64,000 bases of DNA from Bacteroidota bacterium (GTDB lineage Bacteria > Bacteroidota > Bacteroidia > UBA8524): the NCBI GenBank assembly GCA_006226545.1, contig SBGR01000079.1:1-64000 (forward strand), given 5' to 3'. Every line of letters begins with the position of its first letter. Position 1 is the stretch's first letter. Shown here piece by piece: positions 29,401 through 37,893 of the stretch. Both the position numbers and the translations under genes were made by a program. Below the pieces are notes generated by a model that was not told the DNA's origin, ran no database searches, and worked only from the letters and a program-made list of their open reading frames with translations.

Positions 29401-32400
29401 CAGTCGCAATTGCCAGGCTATCGATTTAGTGGGTTGGAAATAGATGAGCTGGCCAATATTCTGCCTTTCATTATCCTCTGAACCTAGCCCCAGAATTTGC
29501 AAATTCGCGTTCCGATTCACGAGGAGTTGAATGAGGTTGATTTTACCTTGACCACTGTTTCCAAAAGGAAGAAGCTCAGACGAAGGCATGGTGCGAACCT
29601 GTAAGTACTTGTTTTTATTTCCTTCAACAGCAACTTGGTTAATAAGCGATTCAAAGTCCCCAGACTCTTCGCCTAACAGCTCCTGTTGAGCCAAGAGATC
29701 AAATTGAGCTCTATTTCGGACTAAGCTGCTATCGTAGGAAGCATTTAGAATAACTTGACCAGCATTGCTTAAACTATCAAACACATAATAATTGATGTTG
29801 CGAAAAGGCTCCAAATTGGAATTGAACTCACTTAAGGCAAAGTCCCAAAGCGTATCTGCAGGTAGCTTTTTCACTACTACCGGCGGATAGTAAAATGGGA
29901 TAGTATCACCTTCTGCAGGATAGACAAGTTCAAAATTGGGCTTTGGAATGGTGGCTGTATCCTTTTGAAAAACCACATAAAAACTGTCTGTAGCTGAAAC
30001 CCGGTAGTTTACTCTTTTAAAGAAAAAGGAATCGGCATTGCCTTCAAACTCCGGGTATTCTCCGGCCAATTGTGAATTGGCCAATTGCCTACCCAACTCC
30101 TGCCAGTAGGTTCTTTCTTGCAGATTGGGATTATCGCTTTGTGTGATATTGCTCCAGCTTACTCGCCAATAAACCGTACCGGTATCCCGTGGCTGAATGG
30201 CAATATTTTCTTGAGAGTAGAGGTCGCGAATAATTTCAGATTCCCCTTCGCTCACCCTATACTGTTTGATGATTTTTTTACTGATAACTGTATCCAGAAC
30301 AGAAAAATCAGGAGTCCTCGAAACCTCCACGTTCCATTGTTGCGCCACACCCAGGCTGAGAAAAGGCTGCCAAGACTCATTGTTATCCGGACTTGGCGGA
30401 AGCAGCTTCTGAGGCTTTAGCGATGGCTTAAACTGCAGCACCAAACTCTTTCCTGCTATCACTTCTTGTCCATTTTTAGTGAGCAATTGTGGCGTCCCCA
30501 TACCGGTGCTAAAGCGACCACCAGCCGTTTTATATCCTTGTTGCAAAAGAGACAGCTGCATATCGGATTGTTCAAATTGGTTTAACCTGAACTTTCGCTC
30601 ATAATCAACCATACCCATTTGATCAACCAACCCAATATCGTATACGCCAACTCTGGCAGTCCAGCTGATTCCATTTTTATACGGCATCAGGTACATGAAA
30701 GACGACAAGTTGGGGTAGTTAAAAAGAGGATTTTGCCCTAAAACTTGGCTTGCACCTTGGTAGCGAAACAGCTGCCTTGCCAATGCTTCTTTGCCGTCCA
30801 CCCCATTACCCAAGGGGAAATGCTTCGGCTCAAGTGCGCTGGCAATCTGCACAGTTGCTGATCCCGCTCTTTGATTTAGTATAGCTCCGGCTTCTTGGAT
30901 CAGTGCTGCGGCTGCATCAAAATCGCCTTCCAACTGCAAGCGTCCGGCTTCTTCCAACTTCGCCTCTACCCGATTCAAGGTAGAATCAAATCGAAAGCCA
31001 TTCAGTTGAGTATTGAACTCAGGATCTGTACTCAACTTGAGGTATTTATTACTTTCAACCGGCTCCAACGGTGAATTGAATTGGGTGAAAACAATTTTTT
31101 GTCGGGAATTCAGGTTCTGAGCAGAGATTAGGACCGGCGGATAATTGAACGGCAGCGTGTCTCCATTCACCGGGTAAACAGCCGTCAGAATGGTTTGACC
31201 TTCAGGTGTGAATCCATTAGGCCTACTGATATTGATTTCACATTGTTGTCGGCATTTGCCTTCATTTAATAAAATCAGGCTTGAGGCCAAGGGAGAACCC
31301 GGACGAATTCTATTGCGTATGGCAAACACTAAACGTGTATCGGCATTTTCTTCTTCACTCCCAAAACGGCCACTGGTTGAGAGTTGTGTAAGGATTGTTC
31401 CGAAGACTGGATTCTGCAGGCTGGTATCCAAAATCAGTTGACCGGTTCGTTCTTCAAACAAATCGGGTACGATGCCAAAAGCACTCAAGCTAACAATACG
31501 GATATCGGTAATCAGTTCTCCTTTTTCAGCAGAAAGCTTAAAAGCAGGATCAGCATAATCCCATTGCACGTTAAGCGGCACTTGAATTGGCAAAACGGTC
31601 TGCCCACAATTCTCTAAGGTAAAGAACGGTGGCTCAACCAATACCGGTTTTGTATCGATCAACCGAAATGCTTTTAAAGTGCTGAAGCCTTTGTTCTTAA
31701 AAACCGTTTTTCCATTGAGGTCTCGGGCTTCAATTAGTAAAAAATAATTCTTCCCAAATTCAAGCGGAGGATCTCCCGGAGAGATGATAAAAAAGGGTGT
31801 AGACGATGTTTTACTGAGGTAAGGAATCAAACTTGTGACGGTTTCCTTCATTCTCGCTTCCGGCATTTGATTCGGGTTGAAAGCGGTTTCATCGTATACG
31901 TGAAGCGTATATTCATAAAGCGCTCCGGGAATCATGGTGGGAGGCGTAAACTGTATGCTGTGATTTTGTCCGGCCAAACTATTAAACCCGAACTGTGGCA
32001 CTTCACCTCCGTAGGTATAATTTAGAAAATCGCTATTCAAGCGAATATCGGTTGGAGGGTCAGAATAGCTTACGTCAAAAGTAAAACAGCCTGTAGGTGA
32101 TCCTTGCGACATAGGCACGGTAAGCCCGGGAGCATCAAAATCAAAGGCTTGCATACATATTTCATAGGTGCCATCCGGGATGGTTCCATCTAGAATTAGG
32201 TTTTCAATATTGGCGCCGCGTATGGTGAAACTATGCTGATCTAGGCGTCCGTACAAACCCGATAAATCACTGAGCGTTAAAAAGCGAAATTCATTCGCCT
32301 TTAACTCAAAAACCTGAGCCGGCTGTAAATCACCGCGCAGCGCAATCTCAATGCCTTGTGCTCTATTGGAGAGGGAAAAGGAAAACTTCAATCGCAGATC

Positions 32401-32583
32401 CTTGCCACTGGAATTGAACAAAGAAATGGATACGTCTTCTAATCTTTCCGGCTTGGTATAATCGCTGATAAATGGTGTAAACGGAGGTTTTACCAAGAGG
32501 TTAACACTCACCTGAGCTCCTGCTTCCGCTATAGACAGCAGTAAGCCCACAAGAAAAAAGAAGTGCTTAAAACTGAAGGCCAT
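23455..32583 (-). CDS. Giant TANFOR-like secreted surface protein (3042 aa)
   Basis: Start chosen at ATG 32583 (MAFSFKHFFFLVGLLLSIAEAGA, a good signal peptide) instead of the ORF track's 12-residue extension. Residues ~20-190 match, by my recollection of the family, the TANFOR N-terminal domain of Bacteroidota (FISDYTKPERLEDVSISLFN... IPDGTYEICMQAFDF). Residues ~465-1280 are two copies of a ~415-aa module. The middle third (~1300-2200) is a long series of beta strands, and the C-terminal third contains Ig-like motifs. No T9SS C-terminal signal was recognised. The start overlaps the beta-barrel gene by 17 bases and the stop overlaps the Fn3 gene by 4. Function unknown; adhesion or gliding is possible. 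Confidence 0.85.
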   Translation of the reverse strand: MAFSFKHFFFLVGLLLSIAEAGAQVSVNLLVKPPFTPFISDYTKPERLEDVSISLFNSSGKDLRLKFSFSLSNRAQGIEIALRGDLQPAQVFELKANEFRFLTLSDLSGLYGRLDQHSFTIRGANIENLILDGTIPDGTYEICMQAFDFDAPGLTVPMSQGSPTGCFTFDVSYSDPPTDIRLNSDFLNYTYGGEVPQFGFNSLAGQNHSIQFTPPTMIPGALYEYTLHVYDETAFNPNQMPEARMKETVTSLIPYLSKTSSTPFFIISPGDPPLEFGKNYFLLIEARDLNGKTVFKNKGFSTLKAFRLIDTKPVLVEPPFFTLENCGQTVLPIQVPLNVQWDYADPAFKLSAEKGELITDIRIVSLSAFGIVPDLFEERTGQLILDTSLQNPVFGTILTQLSTSGRFGSEEENADTRLVFAIRNRIRPGSPLASSLILLNEGKCRQQCEINISRPNGFTPEGQTILTAVYPVNGDTLPFNYPPVLISAQNLNSRQKIVFTQFNSPLEPVESNKYLKLSTDPEFNTQLNGFRFDSTLNRVEAKLEEAGRLQLEGDFDAAAALIQEAGAILNQRAGSATVQIASALEPKHFPLGNGVDGKEALARQLFRYQGASQVLGQNPLFNYPNLSSFMYLMPYKNGISWTARVGVYDIGLVDQMGMVDYERKFRLNQFEQSDMQLSLLQQGYKTAGGRFSTGMGTPQLLTKNGQEVIAGKSLVLQFKPSLKPQKLLPPSPDNNESWQPFLSLGVAQQWNVEVSRTPDFSVLDTVISKKIIKQYRVSEGESEIIRDLYSQENIAIQPRDTGTVYWRVSWSNITQSDNPNLQERTYWQELGRQLANSQLAGEYPEFEGNADSFFFKRVNYRVSATDSFYVVFQKDTATIPKPNFELVYPAEGDTIPFYYPPVVVKKLPADTLWDFALSEFNSNLEPFRNINYYVFDSLSNAGQVILNASYDSSLVRNRAQFDLLAQQELLGEESGDFESLINQVAVEGNKNKYLQVRTMPSSELLPFGNSGQGKINLIQLLVNRNANLQILGLGSEDNERQNIGQLIYFQPTKSIAWQLRLAYYTSAGTPSISLDSFELAFRHNQSLNNLSPSLQNGQATLQGGFQVGMKTPELVSTFNGRQVNKGNIEISFKPSAMPAKVFPENGNGEVWNSQWSRLFAAQQWNIEVAADPRFDSIIMVKSKAIIESYSVPGSQGRVMNDFYLPRNEKLDSLPQGKFYYRITWSNPTDVDTTQQLHKDYFANQLNLMALGQLLIDSTTANELDRFDFLKRINYRFSAVDSFEVVDSLIASSDTPVCGLGCVFPMSGINRQASDSLPKLGQVMKVGQFEMTLTAIRREASGQFSGEGKIKCSLFPRPLAVGFNRVQFNDSGRLISGEVRAQYQTSDLLGTVTNGTNTGIGLIDEFKNKLIAGAHSKVAEYYDFINSPACLLLDELSNEPVKLPIGLSKTVDNFPYTIALTDLRFTPERANLNAVSLVEFTALGHRQILGFGATDVCLNAKGLADITEGGALDLIGAVRIQVTDSTEFQILGRESDTSSVSGTRMIWDCNGFKQIDLKVSLELGRDLVAPMNRGLPSPGKVTAVGFASVASMQNWMLELDLNRSFEATLLPGFQFSARHLTLDFSHVMNPSTIQFPAGYAGTRGADWQGIYIGEFSMRLPDALSGGDTANGLQFTAQNMLMDPSGLTVSVGADNLLNLDSGALAGWKFSIERFSFEVVSNALSGSRLVGELGAPLFTEPFAYQLLLSTGRTRDSLNMDFSITNPETLSMPAWFASVNLDESSTIGLKGDVRNPNSWMLNANFNGEVAMEAEELLGLKDIRFGTLPFEGLKLRTGFGSLDSFRISLDKLGGMQMNRLVGGGSSESPTPAPVSTEPKKVGGFPVQITRFDFTEFNGKCLFEDAALTPGIRKGISMGLAINITEGGADGNGIGGQFNFGLFGVPKKEGQLWEMDFAGLNLDTIRVDAKLSGVVSVVGGIAIVANDPVYGNAISGIIQAKFEPTIAVGVSAIFGEKNNMRYWMVGAGAEFPPIPIDFSANVIYANAIKGEAWYKMSRIPGDAAAVSGTPRLGQSFSGASFVPDNNQLFGFGAMLGITGPPGSPLFGELGLFAEISNFGSLSKLTMEGNMWMTTPDKTTAPVFIRGITTIDVSRKKFIGNLSALVNVGNGAVRGRTPQTIDNRTVYYAGMIDLLVDMSSLNPIWHIRMGNPFLENGRMGFGFYQGNKSLFEAGGYLLMGNDLPSNLPPIQTELAKKLEQAGLRIPSIRPRPSSNDFMVLMGVDANIPEKKIELGSFYAGMELQFALDGLLEPNAPNCNGRDGIQGWYMTGRAYAYSNIALGMHVDLPVFKGDLVVAEMNAGMLLNAGMMNPYTFNGQFSANFTALGGLIQGSRRFDFELNEDPKCVPSIPKQTVNINAIVAQVSPAPAAENVMIGVEPYIELNFPLDSIISYTLSGRTRPEQIRVRQEYYRIRQGQLSTSPLVIATTKPAEGRLVSKLIPQAFLKAGNTVYRIEAKYYVERFVYSATTGTTGTWTRTMANGRTWDTTLFYTFTTEAIAAFSPEYIVYSTPLAGENYFKKGEFTEGKIVCTRSDVQSAFFSNPPSTPEMRELTGYYIWYGQFVRAGDPSDTFRTPLRFAREQILFNLPPNLGPDKLYQFRLIREKIPGTPLQNTSLYTGTANTFTSGSLSGGQIMPQEGPGGNDPVVSPQSNPEIFRKLREAKVQGDPRVMMHSFVFGVSKYANTQMKLQALQQSISKYALSSSTGTTIELITEEPFENYEVKGFYKGTNLILAQKVHPVVSNSALDDNNWLTGFYRPKVFKAGDSLWKKRPYVAQFFDISKQLKGVNVQLDDHIKAPLPTNSYFGFDLRMADTRLNSFKPEISQVFLNSSVSQSITGESVNTNLTIDPQTGQVSSGGLFGSGYEAKTISGTSTATIELGTRLNLFYDFIPMASKEHARAVLLANLIITRAPSTWYYGLSVSEIQLVSRLYSGGQPFVLPASSDSFVAHLRPLTQGTATAKKVYISRLTLESATITRTFGSTSFSTFTR
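28735..31190 (-). repeat. Tandem ~415-residue duplication inside the TANFOR giant
   Basis: Approximate limits. Copy 1 (~29.96-31.19 kb) and copy 2 (~28.73-29.95 kb) share landmarks in the same order: YPVNGDTLPFNYPPV versus YPAEGDTIPFYYPPV, AQQWNVEV versus AQQWNIEV, YWRVSWSN versus YYRITWSN, and VNYRVSATDSFYVV versus INYRFSAVDSFEVV. The copies are diverged at residue level. Confidence 0.8.
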
Positions 32584-34270
32584 AAAGCAGATTAATTCGT
32601 TGTTCATTAAAGGCAGCATTGCTTACAATGCCGGTTGTATTGCGCATAAGGCGGCATGAAAGGCTGAGGCGGTGCTTTTTAGCCAAGAGGGCTTGTACAT
32701 TTAACTGAGATGAAAATACCAAGCCCTGTTTGAGTTGCTCTTCAAAGCGTTGCGTAAGACTTGAATTCAGCCCGGTAGTGAGTTTTTTCTTCCAGAAACT
32801 CCGCCTCAGATTCAATTGATAATTGTAAGTCGTATTGGTTCGATTGGCCACTTCAAAACGCGCTGCAGATAATCCTGCTCCACAATTCAAAGCCCAAGAT
32901 GGAATCTCGTATTGGCCATTTATTCCGGCCATGGCAATCTGGCTATTGTTGAATGCTCTGGTAAAAATATTCTGGTCGTCGGCTTGCTGGTACATGCCGA
33001 ATAGCGACAGAAAAAACAGCTTCTTTTCCGGACCAAGTCCAATATTCACATTGCTTTGCCAGGATTGATTAATGATACTGAATACGATTGAATCGTTCAT
33101 CTGTATCAAGCCGTTATTACGGGTGGTTCCAAAGTTATTGTAAGCGATACTGGCTGTGAGCCTTTGTGAATACGCCAAGTTTACCGAGGTATTGTAGATT
33201 TTCCTTACCGTTGTACTCACGCGTTTACCACTCAAGTTATCGGTATAAAATCCATAGGTTCCGTTCACAGATACTTTCCCTTTCCACATCCGGAAATTTG
33301 GACTCATGGAGTATTCCCTTAAATCATCTTGAATCGGGTTGATGCCTAAGCTGATAAAATCACTGCTAACCTGCTTCACTCGAAATCCCAGTCCCCAGCG
33401 TTGGTATTGCATGGAAAACCCAATATGCCCCGCATAGGCGCCATAAGTACTGGTGTTCACTCGGATAAAACGGTAAACGGTTGCCAACTCCTCTGTTTCA
33501 GGCAACGTATCGTTCAATACATTCCGAGTGAGCAAACTGAGCGTCAGGTTGCCTTCTAGACTAAAATGTTTGAGAAAACTGAATTTGAATTCCGGTCCGA
33601 AACTGACATTGTCCATAGGCCGAATGGTTTCAAACGAAGGAACTTCCTTCAAGGAACCCGGCATGTCTTTTCCTCTAAAGTAGCTGAAGTCAACATAATT
33701 CCGGCTACTGCCTATACCTAGTTTACCTCCATAAGCAATGCGCTGGTAACTCGGCAAAATCACTCCAGCATCACCTTGTAAGGTATCCGGATTGATAGCT
33801 GGATTCAGTTCACCATAAAAGGCTGCAAAGCGAAATTTACCGGGTTTTAGCTCAACCCCGGCACCTTTGAATACCACACCATTCAAGGTATAATCACCAA
33901 GTTTGAGTGTGCGGTAACCCAAATGCAAAGTAGCCCATTTGTAATAGGGGCTAACACCCACAAACTGGTAGCGAAAGGGATGTGTTAGGCTCCTTCCTGT
34001 TTCACTGTAGGTAAAGCTGAATGGAACTTGAATGCCATAAAACTTCATCCATGGCGAACCTGTGATAAACCAGTTATAAGGATTTCCTCGGGGAGTCGCG
34101 GCGTTTGTAGTATACGATCCGGCACCGATGCTTAAACTTCCTCCGTAGGTAAAGGGTTTCTTTTTAGGGATTTCTTTTAACTCCTTCAGTCGCGCTACAT
34201 CTTGTCCTAGCACAGAAACCGGACTAAGCATTAGAGCCGTAAAAAATGACAGAAGGAGATACCTTTTCAC
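32567..34270 (-). CDS. Outer-membrane beta-barrel candidate
   Basis: 567 aa starting with GTG. Signal peptide MKRYLLLSFFTALMLSPVSVLG. From residue ~40 to the end it is a chain of amphipathic strands rich in Tyr/Phe/Trp (YYKWATLHLGYRTLKLGDYTLNGV, WGLGFRVKQVSSDF) and ends in LLYGLQF, the terminal aromatic typical of outer-membrane barrels. It overlaps the giant gene by 17 bases and is first in the barrel-TANFOR-Fn3 unit. It may anchor or secrete the giant protein, an inference from position. A TAGTTTTG -7 element ends 5 bases before the GTG. Confidence 0.82.
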   Translation of the reverse strand: MKRYLLLSFFTALMLSPVSVLGQDVARLKELKEIPKKKPFTYGGSLSIGAGSYTTNAATPRGNPYNWFITGSPWMKFYGIQVPFSFTYSETGRSLTHPFRYQFVGVSPYYKWATLHLGYRTLKLGDYTLNGVVFKGAGVELKPGKFRFAAFYGELNPAINPDTLQGDAGVILPSYQRIAYGGKLGIGSSRNYVDFSYFRGKDMPGSLKEVPSFETIRPMDNVSFGPEFKFSFLKHFSLEGNLTLSLLTRNVLNDTLPETEELATVYRFIRVNTSTYGAYAGHIGFSMQYQRWGLGFRVKQVSSDFISLGINPIQDDLREYSMSPNFRMWKGKVSVNGTYGFYTDNLSGKRVSTTVRKIYNTSVNLAYSQRLTASIAYNNFGTTRNNGLIQMNDSIVFSIINQSWQSNVNIGLGPEKKLFFLSLFGMYQQADDQNIFTRAFNNSQIAMAGINGQYEIPSWALNCGAGLSAARFEVANRTNTTYNYQLNLRRSFWKKKLTTGLNSSLTQRFEEQLKQGLVFSSQLNVQALLAKKHRLSLSCRLMRNTTGIVSNAAFNEQRINLLYGLQF

Positions 34271-34275
34271 GGTAT

Positions 34276-34283
34276 CAAAACTA
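34276..34283 (-). promoter_or_regulatory. -7 element (TAGTTTTG) before the barrel-TANFOR-Fn3 unit
   Basis: Exact TAnnTTTG match on the minus strand, 5 bases before the GTG start. A TTG lies at 34309-34311 with a 25-base spacer, slightly long. It suggests that the three-gene unit can be transcribed independently of the kinase/regulator pair just upstream. Confidence 0.5.
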
Positions 34284-34325
34284 GCTGAGAGCCCCTTCGA
34301 ACTTCCTACAACTAAAGGTGTAAAA

Positions 34326-34979
34326 TCAGATCCAACCGAGCTCCGTGGCGAGTTTCACCAAGGCAGCGCTGTTCCTCAATCCCAGTTTTTTAAGAATATT
34401 ATGGCGGTGTGTTTTTACCGTCAAACTGCTCAGAAATAATTGCTCGCCAATCTCGGCATTGGTATATCCATGCGCTACGAGTTTAACAATCTCCAATTCC
34501 CTTTTGCTGAGTTGATTTACTTTCTCATCCAAGTTGCGCGATTCCCAATCGGCATTGTGGTGTTCACTTAGCTGTTGAATTTCTTGTTGCAGCGAAGTGC
34601 TCAAATAGACCTTACCCGAAAGCACGGCAGCCATGGCTTGTTCCAGCTCTTCAAAGTCTGTGTTTTTGGGAATGAATCCCATGGCTCCGGCATCCATCGC
34701 CTTAGAAATCACAAGACTGTCTTTTAACATGCTCACCACAATCACCGGAACTTGAAATTCAGCCTCACGAAGCTGCACTAGGAGGTCAAGGCCATTGCCA
34801 TCCGGCATCACCAAATCAAGAAAAACAAGGTCTGGCGGATGGGCTAAAAGTTCACGTTTAGCCGTTTCGCTATCCGAGTAGATATCATGCAATACATAAT
34901 CACCCACCTGAACAATGAGTCCGGCAAGTGCCTGTGCAAATAATCTATGATCTTCTACAATACTGAATTTCTGGCTCAA
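34326..34979 (-). CDS. LuxR/NarL-family response regulator
   Basis: 217 aa. Receiver domain (~5-125) with acidic pair in SIVEDHRLF, phospho-acceptor Asp in LVFLDLVMPDG, Ser/Thr in VVSMLKD and Lys in GFIPKNTD. The C-terminal LuxR helix-turn-helix (~150-212) is clear: LSKRELEIVKLVAHGYTNAEIGEQLFLSSLTVKTHRHNIL. ATG overlaps the stop of the sensor kinase (ATGA). The cognate kinase is therefore the preceding gene. The promoters it controls are likely in this surface-protein locus, starting with the barrel gene 55 bases downstream, but that is inferred from position only. Confidence 0.94.
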   Translation of the reverse strand: MSQKFSIVEDHRLFAQALAGLIVQVGDYVLHDIYSDSETAKRELLAHPPDLVFLDLVMPDGNGLDLLVQLREAEFQVPVIVVSMLKDSLVISKAMDAGAMGFIPKNTDFEELEQAMAAVLSGKVYLSTSLQQEIQQLSEHHNADWESRNLDEKVNQLSKRELEIVKLVAHGYTNAEIGEQLFLSSLTVKTHRHNILKKLGLRNSAALVKLATELGWI

Positions 34980-37891
34980 GTAGCCAAATTTACGAAAACA
35001 TCGACAGTGGTTCCTGCATTTACCTCACTTTGGATATTAATTTTTCCGCGCATCACCTCAGCCCGGCTTCGCATGTTTTGAAGCCCAAAGCCCTGGAGCT
35101 TATCGGAAGCGAACCCAAGACCATTATCGCTAATGTGCATCTTTAACTCCTTTCCATCCAACTCCAACTTCAGCGTAATCTTATTAGCCGATGCGTATTT
35201 AAGCGCATTGTTCAAAGCCTCTTGTGCTATGCGGTAGAAGTTGTTTTCGATAAACTCAGGAAAACGCCGTCCTGCAGGCAAACACTTCACCTCCCATACC
35301 AATTCGGGATGGTTTTTCCGGTGCATTTCAATCAGTTTATCCAAGGCAGCGCAAAGGCCTTGATTTCGAATTATCTCCGGACTAAGTTCCTGAAGTATTA
35401 ACCTAAACTCGGCAATGGTTTCATCGATAACCTGCCCGATAGGCGGCAGTTTTTCATTTTCAGGATAGCGTTTCAGCGACTCCCCCATCAGTTTGATTGT
35501 GCTCAAGTTCGGACCAATTGCATCGTGAAAGTCTTGGCTTACTCGTTCTCTTTCTTGTTCAACAGATTCAAGTATAACGCGTAGCTCGTTTCGTTTTGCT
35601 TCAAGCTGCTGATGTAATCTCCACCGTATAATCAGCGCAATCACAGCGACCAATACCAGTGCACATAACAGAACAAACCACCACTTAGCATACCAAGGAA
35701 AAGCAACCATGAGCAGCTGTTCTTGCTCAGCGGTTTTTCTTCCATTTAACATGGCATAATAGCGCAGCTGATGTTTTCCCGGCGATAAGTTCTCAAATAG
35801 CAGTCGTTGATCGGGTGCCAGCTGAAACTGCTGCCCGTCTAGACTGTAAAACACCTTACAACTCGCGTCATCCGGATAAGGCGCTCGAATACCGAAATAC
35901 AATTCTAGTCCGCCGTTAGAATACGCCAACTGAATCTGACTTCGAGCACCGGCATCTTGCCATTCTTCCTTCCAACGGATAAAACTTAAGCGGATGCTAT
36001 TGCTGTAATCAGCTTGATTTTCGGGATAGGCATATTGTGCACCGGATGTAAGTAGGTGAAGTTCCTTATTCCATAAAAATGGAATTCCGGGCGAATGTAC
36101 TCCTTGAAAAGCATGCACAACCACAGCCTTCCCCGATTCCAAACGGTAAAGCTTATTGTAAGTAGCGAAATAAAATTTACCGCCCACAACGGCAGCATTG
36201 AGCACATTGTCGTTGATAACAAAATCGTCTCCATTCACTTTTATAAGCGAATCGCTCAGGGGATCTAATAGCAGCACGCCCGCTTGGGTGTTAACCATGT
36301 ACTTTCCTTCAAAAGGAAGGATGGATTGAACCACAGCCCGACTGCAACCTGCCCTATAGAATTGTTCGGATGAAATACCATGCCCGCTATTGTTTGAAAA
36401 GTCTACCTTCATCAAACCATCGCTACCATTGGCTCCAAGCCAGTAGGTAAAAGGGCCGGTTTGCGTTATGCAGCGAACCGTACGAAACCATCCTTTATCG
36501 TTTCCATTAAAGAAATTTTCGGCGCCCTTAGTCAAGTCTTTGGTAAGTAGTGGATGATGGAAAAGACCCATCACTAAGAATCCGTTTTTCCGATCAACAT
36601 GGATAGCATTGATGCGAACAGTTTTTACCAAGTTTTCTATTGAATCAGAGAAGATTCTTAAAGGAATATAACGCTCTTGGGAAATGCTAAATCCGGTATA
36701 TCCACCGGTTCCGTAGACCAAAAGGGTATCGGTATTCCAAATGCTGGCACCTAAAGCCGTTATCACACCATTCGCTTTTGAATCTAATAACACCCGCTTG
36801 CCGGTCGATTTTTCCAGTTTCAACATGCCCCATTTATGGGAAAAGAAAAAGGCCTCTTCCGTTTCATAAACAGACTGCCTTGACGGGTTAGTGAGCGATT
36901 TAGAATCTTTATAGCCTATTTCCTGAACAAGCGGATTGGATTTTTTCCAAATGGAAAGCCCGTGATTTCCACTGAGTATGAACTCTTCCTCACCGGTCTC
37001 ATTGATGTGATGTAGACTTGGCAGACTTCCGAAATAGAATGAATCTGTGGTTTTTTCAGCCAAGCGATAAACGTATTCTCCCTGCCATAAATACAAAGAC
37101 TTACCACTGAAATAGCCGTATCTAGTTGCGCCGGACGATACAGACCTAAGCGTATCCTTTATTCGATCATATTGGTAAATCGCACCACTCCGTCCATCGC
37201 GAAAAAGAGGCGACCCTTGCTTACGGCCAATGGGTTTCAGTCTTCTAGTATCCGCTAGCAAACGATTAGACGGATTGTCTTCTTCAAGCACTAACCTGTT
37301 TTCGTTTACTAAAAATTCACCTAAGCCATAGCGAAAGGCAATGTAGATTGAACTAGCTCCAGTATAAGGCTCAATACTGTTAGCATAGGCCACCAGCATT
37401 TCTGCCCCACGATCTAACCTATGACGATAGCAATCTTCAAGTTGAAAGTTGTTTAGGTAAATTCGGTAGACGCCGGGTTCACCAACGGCTAACACAGAAT
37501 GATCCGGTAAATAGGCTGCATCGTGTAAAACAAAATTCAGGGTATCTGAAAATACCATGGACCTGCCTTCGAATGTGATGGCGTGCAAAAGGTGAATTTG
37601 CCTGTTTTGAATCACCAAGATGCTATCGCCAACTTCAAAAATTCGGACTACAGGTTGGTGAGGAATATGTTTCAGGTGAATGAGGTGGAAGCCATCAAAT
37701 ACCTCAATACCCACTTTTGAACCAATGAAATAATTTCCGGCTGCATGGTGAACCACCTCCGAGATTTGGTTGCTCTGGAGTTCGGTGTTTTGGCTTAGCC
37801 GGACCTCAAAATACGACTGCGCCGAAATGGAGTTCGAGAGCAGCCAGACCGCTAAAAAAAGAATCAGATTTCGGTAAAATGACTTCATCAA
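34976..37891 (-). CDS. Membrane sensor histidine kinase with periplasmic propeller-like sensor
   Basis: 971 aa. Signal/anchor at the N-terminus, then ~650 residues of periplasmic beta-rich repeats resembling two-component regulator propellers, a Y_Y_Y-like Ig domain (GKHQLRYYAMLNGRK) and one transmembrane helix near 735 (FVLLCALVLVAVIALII). The cytoplasmic part has a HisKA_3 dimerisation helix with phospho-His in QDFHDAIGPNLSTIKL (~789) and an HATPase_c domain (ALNNALKYA, DNGLGFA, GFGLQNM). It pairs with the LuxR regulator. The periplasmic propeller suggests sensing of a glycan or envelope ligand, as in BvgS-like and hybrid PUL sensors, but here there are no glycan genes. It starts 2 bases after the T9SS repeat protein. 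Confidence 0.9.
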   Translation of the reverse strand: MMKSFYRNLILFLAVWLLSNSISAQSYFEVRLSQNTELQSNQISEVVHHAAGNYFIGSKVGIEVFDGFHLIHLKHIPHQPVVRIFEVGDSILVIQNRQIHLLHAITFEGRSMVFSDTLNFVLHDAAYLPDHSVLAVGEPGVYRIYLNNFQLEDCYRHRLDRGAEMLVAYANSIEPYTGASSIYIAFRYGLGEFLVNENRLVLEEDNPSNRLLADTRRLKPIGRKQGSPLFRDGRSGAIYQYDRIKDTLRSVSSGATRYGYFSGKSLYLWQGEYVYRLAEKTTDSFYFGSLPSLHHINETGEEEFILSGNHGLSIWKKSNPLVQEIGYKDSKSLTNPSRQSVYETEEAFFFSHKWGMLKLEKSTGKRVLLDSKANGVITALGASIWNTDTLLVYGTGGYTGFSISQERYIPLRIFSDSIENLVKTVRINAIHVDRKNGFLVMGLFHHPLLTKDLTKGAENFFNGNDKGWFRTVRCITQTGPFTYWLGANGSDGLMKVDFSNNSGHGISSEQFYRAGCSRAVVQSILPFEGKYMVNTQAGVLLLDPLSDSLIKVNGDDFVINDNVLNAAVVGGKFYFATYNKLYRLESGKAVVVHAFQGVHSPGIPFLWNKELHLLTSGAQYAYPENQADYSNSIRLSFIRWKEEWQDAGARSQIQLAYSNGGLELYFGIRAPYPDDASCKVFYSLDGQQFQLAPDQRLLFENLSPGKHQLRYYAMLNGRKTAEQEQLLMVAFPWYAKWWFVLLCALVLVAVIALIIRWRLHQQLEAKRNELRVILESVEQERERVSQDFHDAIGPNLSTIKLMGESLKRYPENEKLPPIGQVIDETIAEFRLILQELSPEIIRNQGLCAALDKLIEMHRKNHPELVWEVKCLPAGRRFPEFIENNFYRIAQEALNNALKYASANKITLKLELDGKELKMHISDNGLGFASDKLQGFGLQNMRSRAEVMRGKINIQSEVNAGTTVDVFVNLAT

Positions 37892-37893
37892 GC

